A DNA stretch of 33,116 bases from a virus: the IMG/VR virus record IMGVR_UViG_3300046009_002271, positions 1 to 33,116 of that record; one strand, 5' to 3'. This document shows, one piece after another, positions 16,799 to 24,538 of this stretch. The notes under the pieces were generated by a model, which saw nothing but the letters and a program-made list of their open reading frames with translations, had not been told where the DNA came from and made no database searches. Position 1 is the first letter of the stretch. Each line of letters begins with the position of its first letter. A program made the position numbers and the translations under genes.

Positions 16799-19700
16799 TG
16801 GCTGATTACCAGCTTCTTCTTGAAGCGGACAGGAGAGGTCTCCTCTCCCCGCAGCAGTCTGCGCTTTTGCGTGAGGCCCAGCGGCGTGGTTTGCTTGAAG
16901 AAGAGCAACCGGCTCAGCCAGTCGTGCCGGAACCTAAGCCCGAAGATCAGTCTTTCTTGCGTGAAGTAGCTGACGTTCCTCTTAAAGTAGGAACTGGTAT
17001 CGCTCAGGGCATTCGCTTCATTACGGATGCGTTTGGCGCAGATAACCCCGTATCGCAGAACATACGTGGCGTTGAAGGCTATCTTGAAGGGCTGCTCAGT
17101 GCACAGTCCAAGCAGGATAGTCAGGAAGTTGCTCGTATCATGCAGGAAGCTGAGGACAAGGGTGTAGGTGCCCAAGTCGTCGCTGCGCTTGATGCGTTCA
17201 CCAAAGCCCCGGTTGATATCCTGTCGCAGGCGGTTGGCACGGCGTTGCCAACTGTGGTCGGAGGTTTGTCTGCAGGATTACTTCGTGGTGCAGCGGGCGC
17301 TGTAGCGAAAAAGGCTGCTGCTCCGGCTATCGGTGCCGTGACTGGCGCAGGCGTCATCAAGAGCACAATTTACGATGAGACCAAACAAGCCTTGATGCAG
17401 GAGGGTTTGGACGAAGCGGAAGCTGAACGTGCTGCTATCCAAGCCCAAGAGTACGGTGGCAAAAACCTTGATCAGATCATCCTTGGCACGGCACTAGGTG
17501 CTGTTGCTGCGGGTACCGGCTTTGAAAAGGCATTGGCAGGAAAGATCCTCTCGCGCACTGCTGCGAAGGAAGGTGCTGAAGAAGTCGCCAAGCAAGGTGT
17601 TGTCCGTGGTGCCATAACTGAAGCCGTACCTGAAGCGGCTCAGGCTGGACAAGAACAACTCGCTGCTAACATTGCTCTGCAGAGAGAAGGCTTCGATGTT
17701 CCGACCACCCGTGGCGTGGCTGGTGCGGCAGCGTTGGAAGGTATCGCTGGCGGTATCTTGGGTGGCGGTCTCGGCGCTGTATCTGGCCGACCCGAAGTTG
17801 AAGTTGCTCCGGAGACCGAGCTACCGCCGCCCCCGCCAGAAGCGCCTGCTCCGCAGTTGCCGCCCGAAGTCACGCAAAATGCTCGTGACTACATGGCCCG
17901 TGTTGATGAGGGCGAAGAAAAGTTTAATTGGATGCGTGGCCGCAAACTGCTCAAAGAGATGGGCGTTGCAGTCCCGCCTGAAGCAAAAGCTGCCGATGTC
18001 AGACAAATTCTGGACAGCACACTTGGAAGAGAGCCTGCTGCACCCAAAGAAGGACAACTTGGAGTTGAAACTCTCATTGGTGGGGTCTTCGCTCCACCAA
18101 AGGTTGCTCAGGAGGTTTCACGTGGAGTATCGACAAGTCCTGCAGAAACTGTCGCTGGAACAGTTGGAAGAGGCGCTACTGTGCCTGCACCGGGACCAAC
18201 TCCCGGAGAACCCGCAGTTACAGAGCCTGACCTCACAGGACTGGGGGGCGCTCCATTACCTACTGTGTCTGCTGAACGCGGAGAAGCGGCAGGCGAGCCT
18301 GCACTGACGGAAGACGGGCAGCGGTTCCTTTCCGAGTACGGTCAGTTTGAAACTTACGATCTTGATGACGGTGCCAAGTACACCGGAGCGTTGAACCCCA
18401 AGACTGGCTTGATGGAAGGCAAGGGCGTCTACGCATACCCAGACGGCACCATTTACGAAGGCGAGTTTGTTAAGTCCAAGTTCCAAGGCCAAGGCAGGCG
18501 CACTCTTCCTTCCGGCGAAATGTACGAAGGCGAGTTCAAAAACGACAAGTACAACGGTTTTGGCACGCTGAATTTTGCTGACGGCTCGTATTACAAAGGC
18601 AACTTTAAGAACGACAAGTTCAGCGGTGAAGGTGAGTTCGTTGATGCTGATGGCACGACGATGCGCGGCATGTTCAAAGCTGGCAAGTTCTTGGGCGAAC
18701 CTGAGACCGTGCCTGTCGAGGAAGCACTGACTCCTCCGGACGACACCCCGCAGGCGGCTGATGTTGCTACACCTGCTCAGACTCCAACTACGACGCAGGT
18801 TGCGGGGCCAAGGCTTTCCGAAGATGCGACCGACGAAGATATCGCCCGGTACGTCGAAGAAAAGAACAACATGCCGCCTGCTGCAGAAGTTCAGTTGCAG
18901 GAAGGTGATGCGGTTCGCGTGGGCAACATGCCCGGTACGATCATTGGTGTGGAAGGCGATTACATCAAGTTCCGACCCGTCAATGCCCGCCGTGAGAAGG
19001 CATATCAGAGGGTTCCTGCCAGCATGGTTGTGTTTGAATCACGACCGTCTGATGACCTTGTATCTTTGTCCAAACGTATTGAAGAACAGTTCGGGGAAGA
19101 AGCTGGCGAACTTAATATAGACAAAGATGCCATGATCCCGCTTGTCGGTGCCAACATGTACGGCTCCAACATTGCAGATGTGGCAGTGAAGGAAATGCTG
19201 CAGAACTCTTTTGACGCTGTGAAAGAAAGTGTCAAGAAAGGGCAGACTGATGTTGGTGATATCAATGTCTCAATCAATGACAACGACCGCACGCTGATTG
19301 TTGAAGATGACGGCGTTGGTATGACGCCGGAAATCATTCGCAAAGCGTTCTTCACCATCGGTGGTTCCGCCAAAGAACTTGATCCCGGCGAGACTAGCGG
19401 CGGTCTTGGCATGGCCAAGATGGGCGTCCTGATGGGTGCCGAACGTATCAAGATTGACACTGTTCGTGACGGTATCCGCACGACTATCGATGCCACTCGT
19501 GATGAAATTGCTCAGAGCAACTTCAAGATCCGCAAGCAACCTGCTCCCAAGGACGAGCACGGTACGAAGATTACGCTCAAAATACCCGAGACTTATACCG
19601 ATACGCTTACGGGGGATGCAAAAAGAGTTTGGTTCCCTTATGGATCATCAGGCATCAGTATCTTTGGCAAGCCTTTGGTTGGTCCTGCCAAGGTCACGTT

Positions 19701-22700
19701 CAACGACACTGCGAGTGGTGAAAAGGAAGAACTTCCAATTGGCGTCAATTTTGATACAAAGGAGATGCCAAAGCTCACGACTGCCGATACGGCGTGGGGC
19801 ACCTTGGAAGTTTATATGGGTACGAAGCGTAAGAAGTACCCTACACACAATATCCTTTCCAGTGGCATCTGGCAGTTTGAGAATCCGTTTAAGCTTAGCG
19901 GAAATGAAAAAATCCCGTACGACATCGTTGTAAACGTAAAGTCCAAGGTTAGAGCCAAGGACGTTAATTACCCGTTTGAAAACAGTCGAGAAAGGTTCAA
20001 GCCTCGAGTTGCAAAAGATATAGAGGCTTTGCAGGGTTACTTGCAGCGTATCGCTCGTGGCGAAGAAGCCAAGGAACTGCAACAGTCTTTCAAGGATCTT
20101 GTGCAGATGCCTCGTGTTGAGGCTGGCGAAGACTTAAAAGATACAAGCAAGAAACTGCAGAAAGTATTTGATAGGCGCAGAGACGAAGCGCCAAAAAAAC
20201 TTGCCGTTCCCAAAACTGAAGAAAAAATTGTTATCAGTGATGATGGTGTCAAAGACACGCTTGGCAAGATTCTTGTGCCGCCGAAGACTAGCGACGTTAT
20301 GCGTGAGCAGTCTTTCAAGGCTGACAAAGCTCCTCCTTCAATGGAGGAGTTCAAGATTGTCATGGAACAGGATCCAAAGCTGCCTGTATTCCATAACAAT
20401 ACAAACGTAGATTACATCGAAGTTGGCGAACCGTACGGCGACCCGCGTCAGTTCTTTGCTGAACTTGGCACAATTGTTGTTGAGATGAAAGAGGCTTTGG
20501 GAGACAGCGGCCTATATGGATTTCCGCGATCTTATGATGTCCTCAAACCCGAGAACTTGTTTTTTGGCGGCATCTCAATCGACAGAGGGTACGGCGGCAT
20601 CCATTTAAAAGAAGTGCCGTATAAGGCCATTTACATCAACCCGTTCTATGAATGGGGTGCTGAAACGCTGTTTGGTATTCGTGCCAACATGTATGAGACC
20701 ATCACGCATGAACTCGCCCACACCGGAAACATGGATCACGGTGTCGGGCACAACCAAGAAATGATCAAAGTCCGTCAGTATCTTGCTGACCAAGGACTTG
20801 AAGACTACTTCCGCGATGCAATATTGAAGGTTCTGGCTAAACACGAGTCTGTGTTTACTGCCATGAAGGAGGCATATGGACGCTCAACGACAGCAAACGT
20901 TGCAAAGTCTCTTGAGGAGTACAACAAAGACTCCTCCGCAGCATCAGCTAGAGGAGATAAAGCAGGCGATAAAGGTAAACCACGGGCTGTATCAGCAGGA
21001 AAACGACGCGGAGGGGATGGCACTGTACCGCCCGCTGCTCCAAGCGGCGAACCAAGCGAAGTCGGTGGAGGAGTTGGTAAGGCTGGTAAGCGGGTAAAGA
21101 AGAAGGCCGAACCCGCAAAGGTCAAACCAAAGGAGACGCCTGAAGAATTCAAGCAACGGCGTGTCAGCACCCTTAATAACAAGTTCAACAAGAACGGACT
21201 GATTGAGCGTACCCGCAAGTATTTGTGGGGTGAAGACGTTGGTTCGCGCCGCGTTGATCTGTACGAGCGTGCCGTCAAGTTCTTCCAGAACGAACTGCGT
21301 CCGTTGAAGCGGCTGGAACAGGATCTTCGCCGTGCCAAACAACTTATTGTCGGCGTCCCCGGCTTCAACAATGCTTATAGCCTGATCACTGCTGCCCAAG
21401 ACAAGGCAGCGTTCTACGCATCAACAGTCCTGAAGCGTCCGATGGATGCTGCGTACAAGGCTATCGATAATTACGCCAAGATGCGTGGACTTGATACAAA
21501 CAAAGCTTTGGAGGAACTTGATCGTCTGCGTATTGTCCTGCACGAACCGGAACGCCGTGAAGTTATGTTCATGCTGAATGCTCCGCTCAGCACCAAGCGC
21601 CGACAGTTTATCGGTGCCAACGGCAAGAAGATGCGTATCAGCCCTGCGGAAATCCGGCAGGAGATCCTGAAGCAGTTGATCAAGCCGACTGATCTTGCCA
21701 GCAACGGTACGGCCAAGGCGTTGGGTGACACCCTGCGTAAGCTTGTCATGGACAAGGCTAACCTTGATCCGTTGGGCGACAGCCCGATTGCGCAGCCGAA
21801 CAAGCCGACTTCAACCGATATCAACAGCGCCACGTACAACGTATTGGGTGGCTACTCACCTGAGTTTATCAATCAGTTGAAGGAAGACTTTGCCCGCATT
21901 GGACCGAAGGCACAGGCTGCAGCCGAAGCCGCGTTGAAAGCGGTAAACGATGTTCAGGAAGAAACCAAAAACCTGAACCGTAAGGCGAAGTATTGGTCGC
22001 AGCCGGTTGATAACATCGTTGCGTTCTACAACTTCCAGAACTACGCCCCGCTCAAGGGTCGTCCTGAAAAGGGTGAGGCTGCCAAACTTGACCCGAATGA
22101 TCGCCGTGTAAGCGGTGAGTTTGCTGAGGCTGCGCAGGCAATGGAAGGCCGTCAGTCTGAGGCAGAGAACTCAATCCTGCAGTCGTTCTCGGATGCCTAC
22201 TACGCCGCTGCCCGTGCGGGCCGTGAGGGTGTAACGGACGCCGTTAAGAACATGATCGACCAAGGCCACATCAAGGGTAAGCCGGTTGGCAAGATCACGA
22301 TGGCAGATCGGTATCTGAACCGTGATTTCAGCTTTGCTCCGTACAAAGGCGAGAACAAGATCTTCCATTACGACAACGATGGCAACATCGAGGTCTATCA
22401 GATCGCGCCGCAAGATTACGCCATTCTCCGTGCCATTCGCCGTCCGTATCAGGAGTCGCACTGGGCAACGAGGGCAGGTAACGCTATCACAGGCTTCTTT
22501 GGCCAGATGCACACCCGGTTCAACCCGTCGTTTGCTCCGCTGAACTTCCCCCGTGACATCATCACCAACACCCTTAACATTGCGGGCGAGTACGGTGCAG
22601 GCAGTGCTCGTGAATACTTTGTTGATGCGTTGCTCCGCAACGTCATGCGCGGCGGCCTTCACAAGTCCGGCAGGGTGTCGGTTTTGATTGAGAAGGGTGA

Positions 22701-24339
22701 CATTGCCAAACTGCGTGAACTGGCTAAGAAAGATCCGTTCATCAATGACACGTTGGAATGGATTGAGCGCGGTGGTCGCACGGCATATCAACAGTCCTAT
22801 TCCATCGGTGCGCAGGCAGAGGCTCTGGACAACAGTTTGAATGATCGCGGCGTTGTTGCTGCGTCCAAGCGCGGTCTGCAGCAAGTTGTTTTAGCGATGG
22901 ACATTTACAACGACGCCTTTGAGTTCACCAACCGCGTTGCTGCCTACGCCATGTCACGTGACAAGACTCAGGCACAGATGAAGCAGGCGTTTGTGGAGAA
23001 GAACAAGCGTCAACCTAACGCCCAAGAGATGGAGCAGATTGAAGAAGCAGCCAAGATTGAAGGCGCTACGTTTGCCAAGAACCTTGCCAACTTCCGGCTT
23101 GTGGGTGACGCGGGCCGTGAGGCTGGCGCTCTCTTTATGTTTTTCCGTACGGCTGCTACAGGTGCGGTGCGTGCCATCGACACCATCATGCCTGCGTTGG
23201 TTAGCTATGAGACGGCGCTCTCCAAGGCTCCGGAGTCGGTTCGCAAAAACCCTGAAGCTGCTAAACAGTTCCGTCAGACGTACGAAGCTCAGAAGAACCG
23301 CGCACGTTGGGCTATGTTTATCACGGCTGCAGCCGGTGCTTGGCTATACGAGATGGCGTTGGCCGGTGCCGACGACGATGATCAAGGCCGCAACCGTGTG
23401 GCCACGGATGATATGGCGCGTTGGACGCGCTACGCCCGCCTGCCTGTCCTTGGTGAGGACACGTTCCTGCAGATTCCGTGGGGCTTCGGTATCTCGGCGT
23501 TCGGTGCGTTTGGCGCTCAGATGGCATCGTTGGCTCGGGGCAACGTGGCAGCAAAGGACGTTGCAGCTAACACGATCAACATCGGGTTTGACTCGTTCCT
23601 ACCTATCCCCAAATCAAACATCAACGTATTCGACAACTTCACTGGGTTCCTTGTGGACTCCGTGACGCCTTCGGCGCTCCGTCCGTTCGTTGAATACGCC
23701 ATGAACACCGACAACCTCGGCAACGAGATTTACAACAGTCGGCAGAGTCGCTACAGCGATGTGTACACAGGCGGCGTGAACATCCCCGAGTTCTACAAGA
23801 AACTCGCCAAGGACTACTTTGAAATGACGGGCTACGAAGTCAGCCCCAACACGATTTACTTCTGGACGAGCAACTACGCTGATGCTCTCGGTCGCGTGGC
23901 TACCTCTGCGTATGATCTGCGTATGTTCGCTGCTAACGAGCGCGAGTTCCGTAGCGTTGACGATCTCGATAAAGTTGTCCCGTTCATCGACAGCTTCATT
24001 GGCACCAAGTCCAACTACGATGCTCGGCAGTACGCCAGCGTTGAGGAGCAGGTTCAGAAGAAGCAGCGATTGCTCAACACACTGAAGTTCCGGCCTGATG
24101 ATTACGCTGCGTACATTGAGAAGAACCCGAACGATGAAGAGATCGTGGACTTCTACGAACGAGCCATTCAAGGCGACCTGAAGAAACTGCGTGAACAGGC
24201 AAACTTCGTGCGTAATACGTCAGAACTATCCACGCAGCAGAAGCGGGATCTTCTGAAAGACAACACCCGTATGCAGAATCTTGCAAAGCGTAACTTGATC
24301 GACTCGTTCCAAATCTACTACGGCATCGAGCCTAAGTAA
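16798..24339 (+). CDS. Giant polyvalent virion protein: MORN, GHKL ATPase, metallopeptidase, LPD38-like C-terminus
   Basis: This 2513-aa protein is the largest in the window. Residues 1-35 repeat an 'RRGLL' helix. Residues ~130-335 are Gly/Ala-rich and hydrophobic, suited to membrane entry. About five MORN repeats lie at ~528-635 ('YEGEFKNDKYNGFG'), and a small SH3-like segment at ~700-745. A GHKL ATPase follows: N-box Glu799/Asn803 (EMLQNSFDA), 'DDGVGM' 837-842 and 'GGLGMAKMG' 868-876. A zinc metallopeptidase has HELAH at 1304-1308 with a further His in 'DHGVGHN'. Residues ~1440-2513 resemble the large C-terminal domains of phage polyvalent proteins (LPD38-like; recalled, not searched). Such proteins are usually injected with the DNA and act on host functions. 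Two +1-frame ORFs lie in its linkers (18122-18307, 20876-21097). Confidence 0.82.
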   Translation: MADYQLLLEADRRGLLSPQQSALLREAQRRGLLEEEQPAQPVVPEPKPEDQSFLREVADVPLKVGTGIAQGIRFITDAFGADNPVSQNIRGVEGYLEGLLSAQSKQDSQEVARIMQEAEDKGVGAQVVAALDAFTKAPVDILSQAVGTALPTVVGGLSAGLLRGAAGAVAKKAAAPAIGAVTGAGVIKSTIYDETKQALMQEGLDEAEAERAAIQAQEYGGKNLDQIILGTALGAVAAGTGFEKALAGKILSRTAAKEGAEEVAKQGVVRGAITEAVPEAAQAGQEQLAANIALQREGFDVPTTRGVAGAAALEGIAGGILGGGLGAVSGRPEVEVAPETELPPPPPEAPAPQLPPEVTQNARDYMARVDEGEEKFNWMRGRKLLKEMGVAVPPEAKAADVRQILDSTLGREPAAPKEGQLGVETLIGGVFAPPKVAQEVSRGVSTSPAETVAGTVGRGATVPAPGPTPGEPAVTEPDLTGLGGAPLPTVSAERGEAAGEPALTEDGQRFLSEYGQFETYDLDDGAKYTGALNPKTGLMEGKGVYAYPDGTIYEGEFVKSKFQGQGRRTLPSGEMYEGEFKNDKYNGFGTLNFADGSYYKGNFKNDKFSGEGEFVDADGTTMRGMFKAGKFLGEPETVPVEEALTPPDDTPQAADVATPAQTPTTTQVAGPRLSEDATDEDIARYVEEKNNMPPAAEVQLQEGDAVRVGNMPGTIIGVEGDYIKFRPVNARREKAYQRVPASMVVFESRPSDDLVSLSKRIEEQFGEEAGELNIDKDAMIPLVGANMYGSNIADVAVKEMLQNSFDAVKESVKKGQTDVGDINVSINDNDRTLIVEDDGVGMTPEIIRKAFFTIGGSAKELDPGETSGGLGMAKMGVLMGAERIKIDTVRDGIRTTIDATRDEIAQSNFKIRKQPAPKDEHGTKITLKIPETYTDTLTGDAKRVWFPYGSSGISIFGKPLVGPAKVTFNDTASGEKEELPIGVNFDTKEMPKLTTADTAWGTLEVYMGTKRKKYPTHNILSSGIWQFENPFKLSGNEKIPYDIVVNVKSKVRAKDVNYPFENSRERFKPRVAKDIEALQGYLQRIARGEEAKELQQSFKDLVQMPRVEAGEDLKDTSKKLQKVFDRRRDEAPKKLAVPKTEEKIVISDDGVKDTLGKILVPPKTSDVMREQSFKADKAPPSMEEFKIVMEQDPKLPVFHNNTNVDYIEVGEPYGDPRQFFAELGTIVVEMKEALGDSGLYGFPRSYDVLKPENLFFGGISIDRGYGGIHLKEVPYKAIYINPFYEWGAETLFGIRANMYETITHELAHTGNMDHGVGHNQEMIKVRQYLADQGLEDYFRDAILKVLAKHESVFTAMKEAYGRSTTANVAKSLEEYNKDSSAASARGDKAGDKGKPRAVSAGKRRGGDGTVPPAAPSGEPSEVGGGVGKAGKRVKKKAEPAKVKPKETPEEFKQRRVSTLNNKFNKNGLIERTRKYLWGEDVGSRRVDLYERAVKFFQNELRPLKRLEQDLRRAKQLIVGVPGFNNAYSLITAAQDKAAFYASTVLKRPMDAAYKAIDNYAKMRGLDTNKALEELDRLRIVLHEPERREVMFMLNAPLSTKRRQFIGANGKKMRISPAEIRQEILKQLIKPTDLASNGTAKALGDTLRKLVMDKANLDPLGDSPIAQPNKPTSTDINSATYNVLGGYSPEFINQLKEDFARIGPKAQAAAEAALKAVNDVQEETKNLNRKAKYWSQPVDNIVAFYNFQNYAPLKGRPEKGEAAKLDPNDRRVSGEFAEAAQAMEGRQSEAENSILQSFSDAYYAAARAGREGVTDAVKNMIDQGHIKGKPVGKITMADRYLNRDFSFAPYKGENKIFHYDNDGNIEVYQIAPQDYAILRAIRRPYQESHWATRAGNAITGFFGQMHTRFNPSFAPLNFPRDIITNTLNIAGEYGAGSAREYFVDALLRNVMRGGLHKSGRVSVLIEKGDIAKLRELAKKDPFINDTLEWIERGGRTAYQQSYSIGAQAEALDNSLNDRGVVAASKRGLQQVVLAMDIYNDAFEFTNRVAAYAMSRDKTQAQMKQAFVEKNKRQPNAQEMEQIEEAAKIEGATFAKNLANFRLVGDAGREAGALFMFFRTAATGAVRAIDTIMPALVSYETALSKAPESVRKNPEAAKQFRQTYEAQKNRARWAMFITAAAGAWLYEMALAGADDDDQGRNRVATDDMARWTRYARLPVLGEDTFLQIPWGFGISAFGAFGAQMASLARGNVAAKDVAANTINIGFDSFLPIPKSNINVFDNFTGFLVDSVTPSALRPFVEYAMNTDNLGNEIYNSRQSRYSDVYTGGVNIPEFYKKLAKDYFEMTGYEVSPNTIYFWTSNYADALGRVATSAYDLRMFAANEREFRSVDDLDKVVPFIDSFIGTKSNYDARQYASVEEQVQKKQRLLNTLKFRPDDYAAYIEKNPNDEEIVDFYERAIQGDLKKLREQANFVRNTSELSTQQKRDLLKDNTRMQNLAKRNLIDSFQIYYGIEPK
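18110..18115 (+). promoter_or_regulatory. AGGAGG ribosome binding site inside the giant gene
   Basis: A full-consensus AGGAGG lies six bases before a GTG in the +1 frame relative to the surrounding gene. This is optimal spacing for initiation of the nested ORF at 18122. It is stronger than the sites before most annotated genes here. Confidence 0.55.
18122..18307 (+). CDS. Nested +1-frame ORF, 61-aa Leu-rich helical protein
   Basis: The ORF starts with GTG six bases after AGGAGG and ends TGA at 18305-18307, wholly inside the giant gene in its +1 frame. The product opens 'MEYRQVLQKLSLEQLEEALL' and continues with 'LHRDQLPENPQLQSL' and 'DWGALHYLLCLLNAEK'. This looks like an ordinary soluble helical protein. 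Codons favour CTG, CAG, GCG, CCG and GAG. In the host frame the same DNA gives a Gly/Pro/Thr/Ala linker (residues ~442-503) with many GGA, ACA and CCA codons unlike the rest of that gene. Upstream of the GTG the +1 frame is Arg/Ser-rich nonsense, so protein-like composition begins exactly at the start codon. Function unknown. I infer that it is translated; only expression or conservation data can settle it. Confidence 0.55.
   Translation: MEYRQVLQKLSLEQLEEALLCLHRDQLPENPQLQSLTSQDWGALHYLLCLLNAEKRQASLH
20876..21097 (+). CDS. Nested +1-frame ORF, 73-aa helical protein
   Basis: An ATG at 20876 follows AAGGAGG (20866-20872) with three intervening bases; counting from the AAGG part the spacing is six. 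The ORF ends TAA at 21095-21097. The product starts 'MDAQRQQTLQSLLRSTTK' and includes 'HQLEEIKQAIKVNHGLYQQ' and 'LLQAANQAKSVEELVRLVSG', which read as a normal helical protein. The host frame over the same bases is a low-complexity linker between the metallopeptidase and the C-terminal region ('ARGDKAGDKGKPRA', 'GKRRGGDG') with AGA, GGA, CGA and TCA codons rare elsewhere in the gene. This is the second such case in this gene and in the same relative frame. Function unknown. A +1 frameshift product that truncates the giant protein is a weaker alternative. Confidence 0.55.
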   Translation: MDAQRQQTLQSLLRSTTKTPPQHQLEEIKQAIKVNHGLYQQENDAEGMALYRPLLQAANQAKSVEELVRLVSG

Positions 24340-24538
24340 TACGCCAGACTCTCACGCCAAGGTGTCCATCCTTGGACGAGGTAAAAGCTTTCACCTTTAC
24401 CTTTGCCGCCTTGGCGCGTGAGTCGATAACGTACAGCATCTCCAACGGCTTCAGTGTAGGCACGAAGAAACTGTCGCCGGGTTTCATGAACTCAAACGGG
24501 AAGACCCATTCCGGCTCTTCAATTCTTGTTGAGTTCAT
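24332..24538 (-). CDS. 68-aa conserved-looking phage protein, last gene of the replication block
   Basis: The product begins 'MNSTRIEEPEWVFPFEFMK' and has 'PGDSFFVP', a motif seen in small phage proteins of unknown function, with a basic middle ('RAKAAKVKVKAF') and a Trp near the end ('GVRVWRIT'). The start lies 20 bases inside the 3' end of the primase-helicase gene, so translation is probably coupled. Its stop overlaps the 3' end of the giant virion gene on the other strand by eight bases. The composition is clearly protein-like, unlike antisense shadows. It may be a small nucleic-acid-binding or regulatory protein; I infer this only from the basic residues and location. Confidence 0.6.
   Translation of the reverse strand: MNSTRIEEPEWVFPFEFMKPGDSFFVPTLKPLEMLYVIDSRAKAAKVKVKAFTSSKDGHLGVRVWRIT
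24351..24422. other. Three-way-junction-like inverted repeat at the convergence point
   Basis: An outer stem of 12 base pairs is formed by CTCACGCCAAGG (24351-24362) and CCTTGG-CG-CGTGAG (24409-24422), with a two-base bulge. Two hairpins lie inside: GTCCA-tcct-TGGAC (24364-24377) and AGGTAAA/TTTACCT (24379-24402, ten-base loop). It begins 12 bases after the stop of the giant + strand gene and lies in the coding end of the - strand 68-aa gene. No U-tract follows on either strand, so it is not a standard terminator. It could stop or protect the 3' ends of convergent transcripts. Confidence 0.4.

Noticed and set aside
17672-18121. Upstream extension of the nested ORF at 18122
   Set aside because: The +1 frame is open here but reads as Arg/Ser/Leu-rich shadow; protein-like sequence and the ribosome binding site start only at 18110-18122.
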